64,000 bases of DNA. Origin: Gracilimonas sp040877545. GTDB taxonomy: Bacteria; Bacteroidota; Rhodothermia; Balneolales; Balneolaceae. Position numbers and translations under genes: made by a program. The notes under the pieces were generated by a model. That model made no database searches, was not told the origin of the DNA, and saw only the letters and a program-made list of their open reading frames with translations. Location of the stretch: the NCBI GenBank assembly GCA_040877545.1, contig JBBDNN010000086.1:1-64000 (forward strand). Direction: 5' to 3'. Within the stretch, counting starts at the first letter, position 1. Each line of letters starts with the position of its first letter. Positions 26,876 through 35,716 of this stretch are shown here, piece by piece.

Positions 26876-27517
26876 ATGTTTAGCAGAAAAAACCACTACG
26901 ATCTTAAAATAAATTATCGCATAACCAGCCAGGTAGCTTTAATAGGAATCTTATTGATTTCTATAGGTGCAGTAAAATTGCATCTTCCCGAGGATAAACC
27001 GGCAGTTCAGGCGGAATTTACAGCAGAAAAACCTTTGTTAGTTTCCCCGCCAATTACCAAAATCAAGAAAACACCTCCTCCCCCGAGCTTACCAGTCGTT
27101 CCAAATGTAATTCCAGATGATTCTCCACTCGATCCCCCACCTATTGATTTCGGCAACTTTGATGATAGTGATCTAACCCCTCTACCTCCTGTTCCAGGGA
27201 AAAAAGAAGTAAAAGAAACATTAGATCAGGTAGAGTTTATGCCGGAAATGCAAGGTGGTGTTCAGGCTTTTTATAACCTGATTAAATATCCCGAGTCAGC
27301 TAAACGAAACGGGATAGAGGGTATGGTGATAGTACAGTTTGTTGTAAATAAAGAAGGTAAAGTTGAGGATCCTGAAATTATACGCAGTATAGGAGGTGGT
27401 TGTGATGAAGAAGTTTTACGTGTTATTAAACTTCAAAAATTTACTCCAGGCATTCAAAATGGAAGAATTGTAAAGGTTCGAATGAAACAAACCGTGCGAT
27501 TCAGGCTTCAGAATTAA
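26876..27517 (+). CDS. Energy transducer TonB (first of three)
   Basis: 213 residues. One membrane anchor lies at about 20-38. It is followed by a proline-rich periplasmic linker (TPPPPSLPVVPNVIPDD) and a C-terminal TonB domain (EMQGGVQAFYNLIKYPESAKRN, cut) ending VRMKQTVRFRLQN. The conserved SIGGGCDEEVLRV block is shared by all three TonB copies here. It would pass proton-motive energy to outer-membrane receptors. The start lies at the base of a long stem. Confidence 0.9.
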   Translation: MFSRKNHYDLKINYRITSQVALIGILLISIGAVKLHLPEDKPAVQAEFTAEKPLLVSPPITKIKKTPPPPSLPVVPNVIPDDSPLDPPPIDFGNFDDSDLTPLPPVPGKKEVKETLDQVEFMPEMQGGVQAFYNLIKYPESAKRNGIEGMVIVQFVVNKEGKVEDPEIIRSIGGGCDEEVLRVIKLQKFTPGIQNGRIVKVRMKQTVRFRLQN

Positions 27518-27601
27518 TCTGTAATAAGTTGAATTTTTACTTCGAATTTATAATTTAAATAAATAGAAGATTCTTAAGCATCCTTAAACCCTGAGGTGCA
27601 T

Positions 27602-28264
27602 ATGGGGAATAAAAATTCAAAATTTGATTTAAAATTATCATACAATATTCTTCTTGAAATAGGTTTTATAGGTGCGCTTTTAATTTTGATTCTGCTGGCA
27701 AAAATAAATCTTTCTGAAAGCTCAGGATCTATTCTTGATATTACGGTTCAAGACGAGCCGTCTATAGTTCTTCCGCCAACTGGCATTCAAGAGCCTGAGC
27801 CAGTTCCCCCGCCACCTATACCGGATGTACCTATTAAAATTCCGGATGATTCACCCATAGATGTGCCCCCTATTGAATTCACTGAATATAATTCATCAAC
27901 TCCCCTCCCTCTTCCCCATTTGGAACAGGTAGTTAAAATTAATGTGGATCACGATCGTCTGAAAACATTCGATCTTTTGCCACAAATGATTGGCGGTAAA
28001 GAATCGCTTAGAAAAAGTATCGAATACCCCAGATTTGCTCTTAGAACCGGTATTCAAGGACTTGTTGAAGTGGAGTTTATAGTAACTAAGAGGGGCGATG
28101 TGGTGGACCCGGTAATAATTCGAGGTATTGGAGGCGGTTGTGATGAAGCGGTATTAGAAGGAATCAAGCTCCAGAAATTTACCCCTGGAGTAAAAGATGG
28201 AGCCTTAACGAATTTTAAAATTAAAGAAACCGTACAATTTATAATAGTAGGAACAATACGTTAA
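27602..28264 (+). CDS. Energy transducer TonB (second of three)
   Basis: 220 residues from the ATG at 27602, with GAGG just upstream; a GTG two codons earlier is also in frame. Layout is as in its neighbours: anchor at about 15-35, a proline-rich linker with PEPVPPPPIPDVP, and a TonB C-domain with GIGGGCDEAVLEGIKLQKF. The end (TVQFIIVGTIR) is longer than in the other two, which finish FRLQN. Confidence 0.88.
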   Translation: MGNKNSKFDLKLSYNILLEIGFIGALLILILLAKINLSESSGSILDITVQDEPSIVLPPTGIQEPEPVPPPPIPDVPIKIPDDSPIDVPPIEFTEYNSSTPLPLPHLEQVVKINVDHDRLKTFDLLPQMIGGKESLRKSIEYPRFALRTGIQGLVEVEFIVTKRGDVVDPVIIRGIGGGCDEAVLEGIKLQKFTPGVKDGALTNFKIKETVQFIIVGTIR

Positions 28265-28384
28265 ACCAAGTATACTAAAAACTTGTTTAAACAGTTAAAA
28301 TATAAACTAAACCACTTGCAGACGAAGGATAAAATCCCGTTCTTTTTACTCTGAATTTTTGAATAGATAAATTTGTATTGAATT

Positions 28385-29038
28385 ATGAGAAACGAAAGAA
28401 AATCACCAAAAGCCGACCTTAAGAGGTCTTATACTGTGTATTTGGAAGCAGGCCTCATCTTAGCTCTGCTTTTCATGATTATTGCAGTAAAAGTAAATCT
28501 GGAAACAGAGCCACCTAATGCCATGCAAATAGAGCAGCAGGAAGTTGTGGAGATGGAGGAAGTTATCCAGACTCAACAAATTGAAACACCACCACCACCA
28601 CCACGCCCACCAGTCCCTGTAGAAGTTCCAAACGATGAGATTATTGAAGATGAGATTATCAACCTGGATGCCGAGCTTGACATGGATGCACCGATGGATT
28701 TACCTCCCCCCCCGCCTGATGATGATGAGGAAGAGGATTTTTTCGTTGTTGTTGAGGAAATGCCTGAACCAATCGGTGGAATTGCTGCTATTCAAAACAG
28801 TGTGAAATATCCTGAAATGGCCCGCCGTGCTGGGATAGAAGGAAGAGTAACCGTACAGTTTATCGTAAATGAAAACGGTGAAGTAGAAAATGCACAAGTA
28901 GTTCGTGGTATTGGAGGCGGCTGTGATGAGGAAGCACTCAAAGCTGTTAGAAATGCTGACTTTAAACCTGGTATGCAGCGCGGAAGACCCGTTCGTGTAC
29001 AGTTTGCGCTTTCTATCAATTTCCGGTTACAGAATTAA
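28385..29038 (+). CDS. Energy transducer TonB (third of three)
   Basis: 217 residues. Anchor at about 18-36, linker with TPPPPPRPPVPVEVP and a very acidic stretch (DDDEEEDFF), then the TonB domain EPIGGIAAIQNSVKYPEMARRA (cut) ending in NFRLQN. It is the most canonical of the three. A good terminator follows. Confidence 0.9.
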   Translation: MRNERKSPKADLKRSYTVYLEAGLILALLFMIIAVKVNLETEPPNAMQIEQQEVVEMEEVIQTQQIETPPPPPRPPVPVEVPNDEIIEDEIINLDAELDMDAPMDLPPPPPDDDEEEDFFVVVEEMPEPIGGIAAIQNSVKYPEMARRAGIEGRVTVQFIVNENGEVENAQVVRGIGGGCDEEALKAVRNADFKPGMQRGRPVRVQFALSINFRLQN

Positions 29039-29066
29039 TTTTTACAAATAGAGACTTTTATAATTT

Positions 29067-29098
29067 AAGGCGTGATATTTTTATTGCGCCTTTTTTTT
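29067..29098 (+). terminator. Intrinsic terminator after the tonB cluster
   Basis: AAGGCG pairs with CGCCTT (29067-29072 with 29087-29092) and runs into eight Ts. It overlaps the 3' end of the convergent NUDIX gene. Confidence 0.8.
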
Positions 29099-29521
29099 GT
29101 CGTTAAATTTTTTCATGATTTGCCTGAGGTTATCATAGCCTGCTTTTTCAATAGCTTTTGATAAGGTATACCATTCGATCTTTTGAATGCCTTCTTCCTG
29201 TTGTGGCTCCAGTTTTTCATTTTTTGTGAATAACATAGAATACCAGTACGTAGTTTTTCCAATTAGCTTATTTCCTTCCTGATATTCATGGTAGGTTGTT
29301 CCAATTTTGGATACAATTGCCGGAAGGCTGCTACCTACTTCTTCTGCTACTTCCCGTACGGCACACATTTCCAATACCTCTCCCTCTTCTAGTTTCCCTT
29401 TAGGTAAATCCCATACTCCATTCCTGAAAATGAGGAGGATTTCCAGTTCTTCTGAATTAGCCACAAACCGAAACACAATACCTCCGGCTGCACTTATTTC
29501 CTCATCTACCTCTTCACTCAT
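29081..29521 (-). CDS. NUDIX hydrolase
   Basis: 146 residues from the ATG at 29521, which overlaps the stop of the upstream DUF1844 gene (ATGAGTGA); an earlier in-frame ATG at 29545 is possible. The Nudix box is clear: GKLEEGEVLEMCAVREVAEEVG matches G-x5-E-x7-REVxEE-xG. It hydrolyses a nucleoside-diphosphate-linked substrate; which one is unknown. It forms a two-gene unit with DUF1844. Confidence 0.88.
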   Translation of the reverse strand: MSEEVDEEISAAGGIVFRFVANSEELEILLIFRNGVWDLPKGKLEEGEVLEMCAVREVAEEVGSSLPAIVSKIGTTYHEYQEGNKLIGKTTYWYSMLFTKNEKLEPQQEEGIQKIEWYTLSKAIEKAGYDNLRQIMKKFNDKKKAQ

Positions 29522-29837
29522 CTTTTTCTTTCGAGGAAGAGTCATCTGCTTTTTCTTTCTTTGCTTCTTCGGAATAATTAAGCCTTAGGTTTGTAAGTGT
29601 TTGTTCAAGATAGTTTTTTGCTTCTTTGGGTAGATTGCCGGCAGTATATTTATCAATCATATTTAAAGTATCGATAGCATATTTTGCAGATGATAAATCT
29701 TTATCCAACTCTTCGGTAGCCGGATTTTGAATTTTACCCAGCCCAACCATTGCTATCTGTTGATGCTGCTGAATTAACATCATAAAAAGTAACTGGTCCT
29801 GTTGTTCATGATTTAATTTATTGCCATTCTTATTCAT
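29514..29837 (-). CDS. DUF1844 family protein
   Basis: 107 residues. The family pattern is visible: LLFMMLIQQHQQIAMVGLG, NPATEELDKDLSSAKYAID (cut) and KEAKNYLEQTLTNLRLNY. The tail is highly charged (KKEKADDSSSKEKDE). It overlaps the NUDIX gene downstream, so the two are translationally coupled. Function unknown. Confidence 0.85.
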   Translation of the reverse strand: MNKNGNKLNHEQQDQLLFMMLIQQHQQIAMVGLGKIQNPATEELDKDLSSAKYAIDTLNMIDKYTAGNLPKEAKNYLEQTLTNLRLNYSEEAKKEKADDSSSKEKDE

Positions 29838-29952
29838 AACTATTCACCTTTTTTAATGGATTCATGATAATCACCAAAGCTTTTGAGTTTAATAAAGTTC
29901 AATTTTATGTACCTTCTTTTAAACGAAAGGATAAACAAATTTAAGATTTTTT

Positions 29953-31164
29953 ATGGCCGAAATTAAGCCTTTTAGAGCATGGAGACCCAAACCGGAATTA
30001 GCAAAAGAAATAGCCTGCGTACCTTATGATGTGGTAACAACTCAGGAGGCCCAAAAACTTTCAAAAGGTAAGCCGCATAGTTTTCTGCATGTTATACGTC
30101 CCGAAATTGATGTGAACGAAAAAACTTCTATATATGATCCGAAAGTATACGAACAGGGCCGTGAAAGTCTTACCAAACTCCTCAACTCTGGTAATTTTCT
30201 GCAGGAAGAAAAAGATTCATTATACATTTACAGACTTATAATGGATGGAAGATCCCAGGCCGGTATATTCGGCTGTGTAAGTGTGAAAGAGTATAATGAC
30301 GATATCATTTTAAAACATGAGCTCACCCGGCCTGATAAAGAAGATGACCGGACGAAACATATTCTCACCCAAAAAGCCCATGCCGAACCGGTGATGCTTA
30401 CCTTTCGTGACACAGGAGAAGTATCGGGGTTTATGGATACCTACATGCAGAATAACACTCCCATTTATGATTTTGAAACCGAAGATGGAATTTCACATAC
30501 CTTATGGAAAGTTCATAAATCGGCAGAAGTTATCTCTGCTTTCGAAAAAGTTGCTCATTTGTATGTGGCTGATGGCCATCACCGCTGTGCAAGTGCTTCA
30601 AGAGTGGCAAAAGAACACGAATCGCATAATCCTGAGCACTCCGGGCAGGAAGAATATAATTTTTTCCCTGCAGTTGTTTTTCCAATGGATCAAATGGAAA
30701 TATTAGCTTATAACAGAGTCATTTATTCTATTCCGGATAATTTTCTTAAAACACTTGAAGAAAATTTTCAGCTAAAAAAGAATGCAGATCCCGTTCCTTC
30801 AAAAAAAGGAGATCTTTCTTTCTATATAAATGGAAGCTGGCATGCACTTACCCTTGGAGAAAGCACTGAAAAAGATCCAGCTTCTCAGCTTGATGTATCA
30901 CGGCTTCAGGCCCAGATATTGGAACCTTTGCTGGAAATTAAAGACCAGCGTACTGACTCAAATATTAATTTTGTCGGTGGTATTAAAGGGACTGATGAGC
31001 TGGAGAATCTGGTTGATAACGGCGAAGCATCATTAGCTTTCAGTCTATACCCAACCGATATCGAAGAATTGTTGGAGGTTTCCGATGCCGGTTTGTTGAT
31101 GCCTCCAAAATCTACATGGTTTGAACCCAAATTACGATCCGGTGTGTTAGTACATACTTTTTAA
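29953..31164 (+). CDS. DUF1015 family protein
   Basis: 403 residues. Landmarks are IKPFRAWRPKPELAKEIACV at the N-terminus, VPYDVVTTQEA, HELTRPDKEDDR, and a metal-site-like VADGHHRCASASR at about 209-221. DUF1015 genes commonly sit beside serine-biosynthesis genes, and here serC follows 35 nt downstream on the same strand. The reaction is not known to me. The position suggests a role linked to phosphoserine or serine metabolism. Confidence 0.85.
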   Translation: MAEIKPFRAWRPKPELAKEIACVPYDVVTTQEAQKLSKGKPHSFLHVIRPEIDVNEKTSIYDPKVYEQGRESLTKLLNSGNFLQEEKDSLYIYRLIMDGRSQAGIFGCVSVKEYNDDIILKHELTRPDKEDDRTKHILTQKAHAEPVMLTFRDTGEVSGFMDTYMQNNTPIYDFETEDGISHTLWKVHKSAEVISAFEKVAHLYVADGHHRCASASRVAKEHESHNPEHSGQEEYNFFPAVVFPMDQMEILAYNRVIYSIPDNFLKTLEENFQLKKNADPVPSKKGDLSFYINGSWHALTLGESTEKDPASQLDVSRLQAQILEPLLEIKDQRTDSNINFVGGIKGTDELENLVDNGEASLAFSLYPTDIEELLEVSDAGLLMPPKSTWFEPKLRSGVLVHTF

Positions 31165-31199
31165 TCAAATTCACTCAACAAAAAACCCACTCATTTATC

Positions 31200-32279
31200 A
31201 TGAAACGCACTCACAATTTTAGTGCAGGTCCTGCATCACTACCTTTAGAAGTTTTAGAAACTGCCCAGAAAGAATTACTGGATTACCGGGGAACCGGAAC
31301 TTCCATCATGGAAGTCAGCCATCGCGGTAAAGAATACACCGAGGTAGATCAGGAAGCCCGTGAACGCCTTACACGCATTCTGGGCCTTGGCAATGATTTT
31401 GAGGTTTTGTTTTTGCAGGGTGGTGCCAGCACTCAGTTTATGCAGGTACCTTTCAACTTTTTGAACGATGATGAAACCGCAGACTATATCAATACCGGAG
31501 CGTGGTCTCAAAAAGCGATCAAAGAAGCCAAACTTTTTGGTAACGTGAATATTCCCTTTTCAGGTGAAAAAGATAATTTCGTACATATTCCAACTCAAAA
31601 CGAACTGTCATTAACACCGGAAGCACGGTATGTTCATTTTACTTCCAATAACACCATCTTCGGAACTCAATTTCATACTGAACCTGAAACCAATGGTGTG
31701 CCTTTAGTTTGTGATGCTTCCTCCGATTTTTTGTCGCGACCCATTGACATTCAAAAATACGGGGTGATTTACGCCGGTGCACAGAAGAATTTAGGCCCGG
31801 CCGGAGTCACGGTTGTGATCGTGCGGAAAGATTTTCTCCAGGATGTTAGCCGAACAGATATACCTACTATCATGAAGTATAAAACGCATGCCGAAAAGCT
31901 GTTTCATACACCGCCAACCTTTGCCGTTTACCTGGTAAATTTAGTGCTGAAATGGGTGGAAGAAAAAGGCGGAGTTTCTTATTTCCAGGACATCAATACT
32001 AAAAAAGCAGAATTACTCTATAGCACCATCGATAGTGATGATTTCTATACCGGAACTACCGAGGCGGAGTCTCGTTCAAAAATGAATGTAACCTTTCGTT
32101 TGCCTTCAGAAGAATTGGAACAGACATTCCTGGCTGATGCTAAAGATCAAGATTTAGTTGCTTTAAAAGGCCATCGTAGTGTGGGCGGAATTCGTGCCAG
32201 CATCTACAACGCCTGTACGATGGAAAGTGTAGAAGTGCTGACTGATTTTATGAAGGATTTTCGAGCAAAGCAGGGCTGA
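31200..32279 (+). CDS. serC: Phosphoserine aminotransferase
   Basis: 359 residues, the normal length. It converts 3-phosphohydroxypyruvate and glutamate to phosphoserine. The N-terminus HNFSAGPASLP is diagnostic; GGASTQFMQVPFN binds the PLP phosphate. The PLP lysine is about K196 in YAGAQKNLGPAG. The C-terminus KGHRSVGGIRASIYNA is typical. It is the second gene after DUF1015. Phosphoserine also feeds cysteine synthesis, so it is metabolically linked to the sulfur operon at 0.3-5.6 kb, though not physically. Confidence 0.96.
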   Translation: MKRTHNFSAGPASLPLEVLETAQKELLDYRGTGTSIMEVSHRGKEYTEVDQEARERLTRILGLGNDFEVLFLQGGASTQFMQVPFNFLNDDETADYINTGAWSQKAIKEAKLFGNVNIPFSGEKDNFVHIPTQNELSLTPEARYVHFTSNNTIFGTQFHTEPETNGVPLVCDASSDFLSRPIDIQKYGVIYAGAQKNLGPAGVTVVIVRKDFLQDVSRTDIPTIMKYKTHAEKLFHTPPTFAVYLVNLVLKWVEEKGGVSYFQDINTKKAELLYSTIDSDDFYTGTTEAESRSKMNVTFRLPSEELEQTFLADAKDQDLVALKGHRSVGGIRASIYNACTMESVEVLTDFMKDFRAKQG

Positions 32280-32312
32280 TAGATTTAAAAATTCCTCCTG
32301 CATCCAATTGAG

Positions 32313-32338
32313 CCAGATCAGGAAGATCCTGGATCTGG
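32313..32338. terminator. Hairpin between convergent serC and rhomboid genes
   Basis: CCAGATC-AGGA and TCCT-GGATCTGG form a strong stem with a 3-nt loop and one bulge. There is no clear T-tract on either strand, so function as a bidirectional terminator is only plausible. Confidence 0.45.
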
Positions 32339-32344
32339 ATATAT

Positions 32345-32938
32345 CTAAAGAAGTCCGAACACGCTAAAAAAGTGATCGATCGTGTTTGGCACAAAAAGGA
32401 TCAAATATAAGATGCCCCAAACAGCCCCGGCGATATGGGCTTCGTGATTAATTTTCCCGCCTTGTTTACTTGCGTAAATGCTGTAGGCAAGAAAAAGTAC
32501 CCCAAAGATTATAGAGGGAATACCTATGGGAATAAAAATGATATAGATTGGATTCAAAGGGAATAGAATGATGAATCCAAAAAGCACACTTTCCACTGCC
32601 CCGGATGCACCAACAGTGGCAAACTCGGGGTTATCCTTGTGCCGGTATGCTGATGGCAAACTGGATACGATTAATCCTGTAAAATAGAGAATTACAAAAT
32701 GTGTTTGCCCGATACTTTGTTCTAATACCGGGCCGAAAAAGAAAAGGACAAACATATTTAAGAAAAGATGTCCAACACTGGCATGGACAAATCCGGAGCT
32801 TACAAGTTCGTGCCAGGTTTTTTCGCGCACCATGCGGTAAGGGATCATCATTCCTTTTTCCAGGAGTTGAGGTACTGCGTAAAGGGCAGCTAAAGAAACA
32901 ACAACGTTTATTCCAATAAGTAAAAGAGTTACCGACAT
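32345..32938 (-). CDS. Rhomboid-family intramembrane serine protease
   Basis: 197 residues, six TM helices. The catalytic serine is S112 in VGASGAVES and the catalytic histidine H168 in NHEAHIAGAVWG. H57 and N61 in HLFLNMF form the oxyanion-side motif. All key residues are present, so it is probably active. It cleaves membrane-anchored substrates; the targets are unknown. Confidence 0.9.
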   Translation of the reverse strand: MSVTLLLIGINVVVSLAALYAVPQLLEKGMMIPYRMVREKTWHELVSSGFVHASVGHLFLNMFVLFFFGPVLEQSIGQTHFVILYFTGLIVSSLPSAYRHKDNPEFATVGASGAVESVLFGFIILFPLNPIYIIFIPIGIPSIIFGVLFLAYSIYASKQGGKINHEAHIAGAVWGILYLILFVPNTIDHFFSVFGLL

Positions 32939-33019
32939 GTATTTTTATTTTCAAGTTAAGAGGAAAAGTTCTCTATTGCAGAAGAATTGAAAAGATTGGT
33001 AATTTAGCCTGATTTAAAA

Positions 33020-33092
33020 GCCGAAGTAGCTCAGTTGGTAGAGCAATTCTCTCGTAAAGAATAGGTCGTCGGTTCGAATCCGATCTTCGGCT
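33020..33092 (+). tRNA. tRNA-Thr (anticodon CGT)
   Basis: A 73-nt cloverleaf. The acceptor stem is GCCGAAG/CTTCGGC, and the anticodon stem ATTCT/AGAAT with loop CTCGTAA gives anticodon CGT. The T-arm GTCGG/CCGAT surrounds TTCGAAT. No CCA is encoded. The last ten bases are repeated 40 bp downstream. Confidence 0.93.
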
Positions 33093-33146
33093 CAATTATT
33101 GGGGTGAAATAATTTCTCTCCAATCTTCGGCTTAAATTTTAGACAT

Positions 33147-33182
33147 AAAAAAATCCCACAAGTCAATGATTTGCGGAATTTT
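33147..33182 (-). terminator. Terminator of the S74-domain protein gene
   Basis: On the minus strand AAAATTCC-GCAA pairs with TTGT-GGGATTTT and is followed by Ts, 20 nt after the stop of the minus-strand gene. Confidence 0.65.
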
Positions 33183-33202
33183 GATTAATAAATGAAGCTT
33201 AT

Positions 33203-35704
33203 CTACTTATTATTTTTTAATTCATTCAGCTTTTTTTGAAGGCGCTCTATTTCTTCCTGCTGCTCCTGTACGGCTTTTACAAGCACCGGGATTAGTTCAG
33301 TATAATTCATGGTTTTGTAACTCATTTCTTTTGTTACTTCAACTTCTGAATTCATACTGGGACCGTTTTCTAAACTCTCCGTTTCACTATAGGTATGAAT
33401 ATTATCCTTAACCAGCGAAGGCAACACTTCTTCCACTTCCTGCGCAATCAAACCATAATGTAAACTGGTTGAGAGTTTCAAGCCGTTGTAATTACCATTG
33501 CCACGGAAGTTGTAGCTCGTGGGATTGAGCTTCATGATAGTAGCTAATCCACTTTGCAAGGGCTGAATGTTTTCTTTAAGATTGCGATCGGAAGTTTGAG
33601 AAATATCTCCGGTATGGGTGATTTCTCCATCAACGTGCAGGTTACCGTTGATCTGTGTATTACCATTTATGCCATGAGCATTAATAGAAAGTTCTGTACC
33701 ATCAGTGCTTCTAAAGTTTACACCACCAAATTCCGAAGTACCATCATCTATTACCTCCATTAATATTAAATTTTCATCCGGTGTATTACCACGGAAAGAC
33801 ATATATGGACGATTGGCCCCGTCAACTTCCCAACCATAAGCTCCTATTTCTATGTTAATATTATCATTATTGCCTTTAAAAGTCATTGAAGTCCATTGTT
33901 GCTCTCCGTCTTCATTTACTTCCATCGTTAAGTGGCTGAAATAACCGCCACCTTCTATATTTTCCTGACTCCCAAACATTTCAAAAACCGGCAGTTCGCC
34001 ACTTTCCCAGCCTTTGGCACTAAACTGGAAATTAGGAACTTCATTATTGGCCATTAAGGAAAAACTTCCCCATTCATTTCCATTCTCTTCATTCACGGAT
34101 AAATTTGCATGGCTGTAATACCAGTCACCCGTTGGTTTATTGCCAAATAATGTGATTTGAGGTAAGTCTGCACTTTCCCAATCCTTTCCTCTCATTTCAA
34201 TATTAGGACTATTTGTACCCCACAAATTAAATTGACCCGACCACCCATCCGGATCTGCATTCTCCGGATCATTTGAAACAAAGGCTTCTACAAAATGGCG
34301 TTCCTCAACAGGACCATTAAGGAACAAGCGCCCCCAGCTATCACCACTACCATTATCATTTATTTCTAGCCCGGCCCGTAGGTCATCAGTTTCTGCAGCA
34401 GTTTCACCATATAAATGAAGAAAACCTTGTTTAATATCTGGTTCAAAGGAGCTCATAGAACCAACTATATCCCCATTATCATTTTTCGCAGAAACACTTG
34501 AGGTACCCGAACCAAAATCACCTGAATTAATAGTTCCATGTACCGTCAAATCCCCATTAATAACAGAATGGCCGTTTAAGATAGCAGCAGTATCAGCATT
34601 AACTTCCATACCAACATTTGAAGAACCATTATGAACATTTAGCCGGAGCCCGAGGTTATGCGACGAACCACTTACATCTCCTTCAAAAGCAACATTACTA
34701 ATTGGTGAATTATAAGCCTCTGATCTTACTCCAATATTTGGTGAGTTATTGAAGCCAGTCGCCCGCCCAAGCACACCAAAATCTGCTCGTTCACCAACTC
34801 CTCCTACGGCTTGTGCTTCTACGCCAACATTCCCATTCAAATTACCACTTGATGAGAAATATCCGGCGATATTATAGGAACCAAAGCCATCGCCACTTTC
34901 TTCCCCTAAAGGAACAATAGTTCCATCTCCTTCTCCTTGTGCAATAGCTTGAATGCCAAAGTTATACCTGCTTTTTGAATTGGCATAACCATACACGCCA
35001 TACCTGTTACCAGAAGTCGCTCCTTGAGTTGTAGCATTTCCCATAACTCCAATATGCGCTCCTGTTCCATCACCATTGGAATGGCCCTGTAATCCGTATT
35101 GGTTTTCTGTATTGGAAGAAGTTGATAACGCTCTGCCCACTACACCCCTGTTAAAAGATTCGGTGCTTGCTGTTGACTGAATACCTGCCAGACTCGTTGC
35201 ACCTGTAGCATTCACAATAAAAGAAGTATCTCCTTGTGAGGAATTCAGATGATATTCAGTAATACCTTCCTCCCCGGCTGATATTCCATTCACCACATTT
35301 TGAGAAAGCAAAGCATACGGAACAGAAAGCAATCTTGTAATTCCTAATTCTTCGTATTCAGTTCCGCCGGCAGGATCAATTTCCAGTTTCACATAGTAAT
35401 TATCGCCGGCCCAGTTGACCCCATCAAAAGGATCTTCCGATGTTCCCTCACCAATTATTAATTGAAAAGTCCCCACATCATTGGTGGTTGGTGTTTGAGT
35501 TTCGGTATAAACCGCAGTGCCATCTTCGGCTCCCTGTAATACACTTATCCGAACCCCTAAATTCGAGTTTGCTAAAAGTTCCCCGTCAGCATCACGCGCC
35601 ACAGCCTGGAAGTTAAATCCTTGTGGCACTTGTGCCATTATATCTGTTGCAAATAAAAGTGCTGCAACAGTAAGTATTAGTTTTGAAAGTAACTTATTCA
35701 TCAT
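33203..35704 (-). CDS. Secreted surface protein with C-terminal S74 (intramolecular chaperone) domain
   Basis: 833 residues with a signal peptide ending in IMAQ. QGFNFQAVARDADG and GVRISVLQG form the N-terminal domain seen in many Bacteroidota tail-fibre-like proteins. The middle (about 150-690) is a glycine/asparagine-rich beta-repeat region with recurring WES-x-LP and FSAKGW/GYGW-type phrases. SDRNLKENI at about 713 begins the peptidase S74 autocleaving chaperone domain, ending in a coiled coil (EQQEEIERLQKKLNELKNNK, cut). It probably trimerises on the cell surface. It follows a T9SS-domain gene by 12 nt, so they form an operon. Confidence 0.85.
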   Translation of the reverse strand: MMNKLLSKLILTVAALLFATDIMAQVPQGFNFQAVARDADGELLANSNLGVRISVLQGAEDGTAVYTETQTPTTNDVGTFQLIIGEGTSEDPFDGVNWAGDNYYVKLEIDPAGGTEYEELGITRLLSVPYALLSQNVVNGISAGEEGITEYHLNSSQGDTSFIVNATGATSLAGIQSTASTESFNRGVVGRALSTSSNTENQYGLQGHSNGDGTGAHIGVMGNATTQGATSGNRYGVYGYANSKSRYNFGIQAIAQGEGDGTIVPLGEESGDGFGSYNIAGYFSSSGNLNGNVGVEAQAVGGVGERADFGVLGRATGFNNSPNIGVRSEAYNSPISNVAFEGDVSGSSHNLGLRLNVHNGSSNVGMEVNADTAAILNGHSVINGDLTVHGTINSGDFGSGTSSVSAKNDNGDIVGSMSSFEPDIKQGFLHLYGETAAETDDLRAGLEINDNGSGDSWGRLFLNGPVEERHFVEAFVSNDPENADPDGWSGQFNLWGTNSPNIEMRGKDWESADLPQITLFGNKPTGDWYYSHANLSVNEENGNEWGSFSLMANNEVPNFQFSAKGWESGELPVFEMFGSQENIEGGGYFSHLTMEVNEDGEQQWTSMTFKGNNDNINIEIGAYGWEVDGANRPYMSFRGNTPDENLILMEVIDDGTSEFGGVNFRSTDGTELSINAHGINGNTQINGNLHVDGEITHTGDISQTSDRNLKENIQPLQSGLATIMKLNPTSYNFRGNGNYNGLKLSTSLHYGLIAQEVEEVLPSLVKDNIHTYSETESLENGPSMNSEVEVTKEMSYKTMNYTELIPVLVKAVQEQQEEIERLQKKLNELKNNK

Positions 35705-35716
35705 TTGTCCCGTTGT

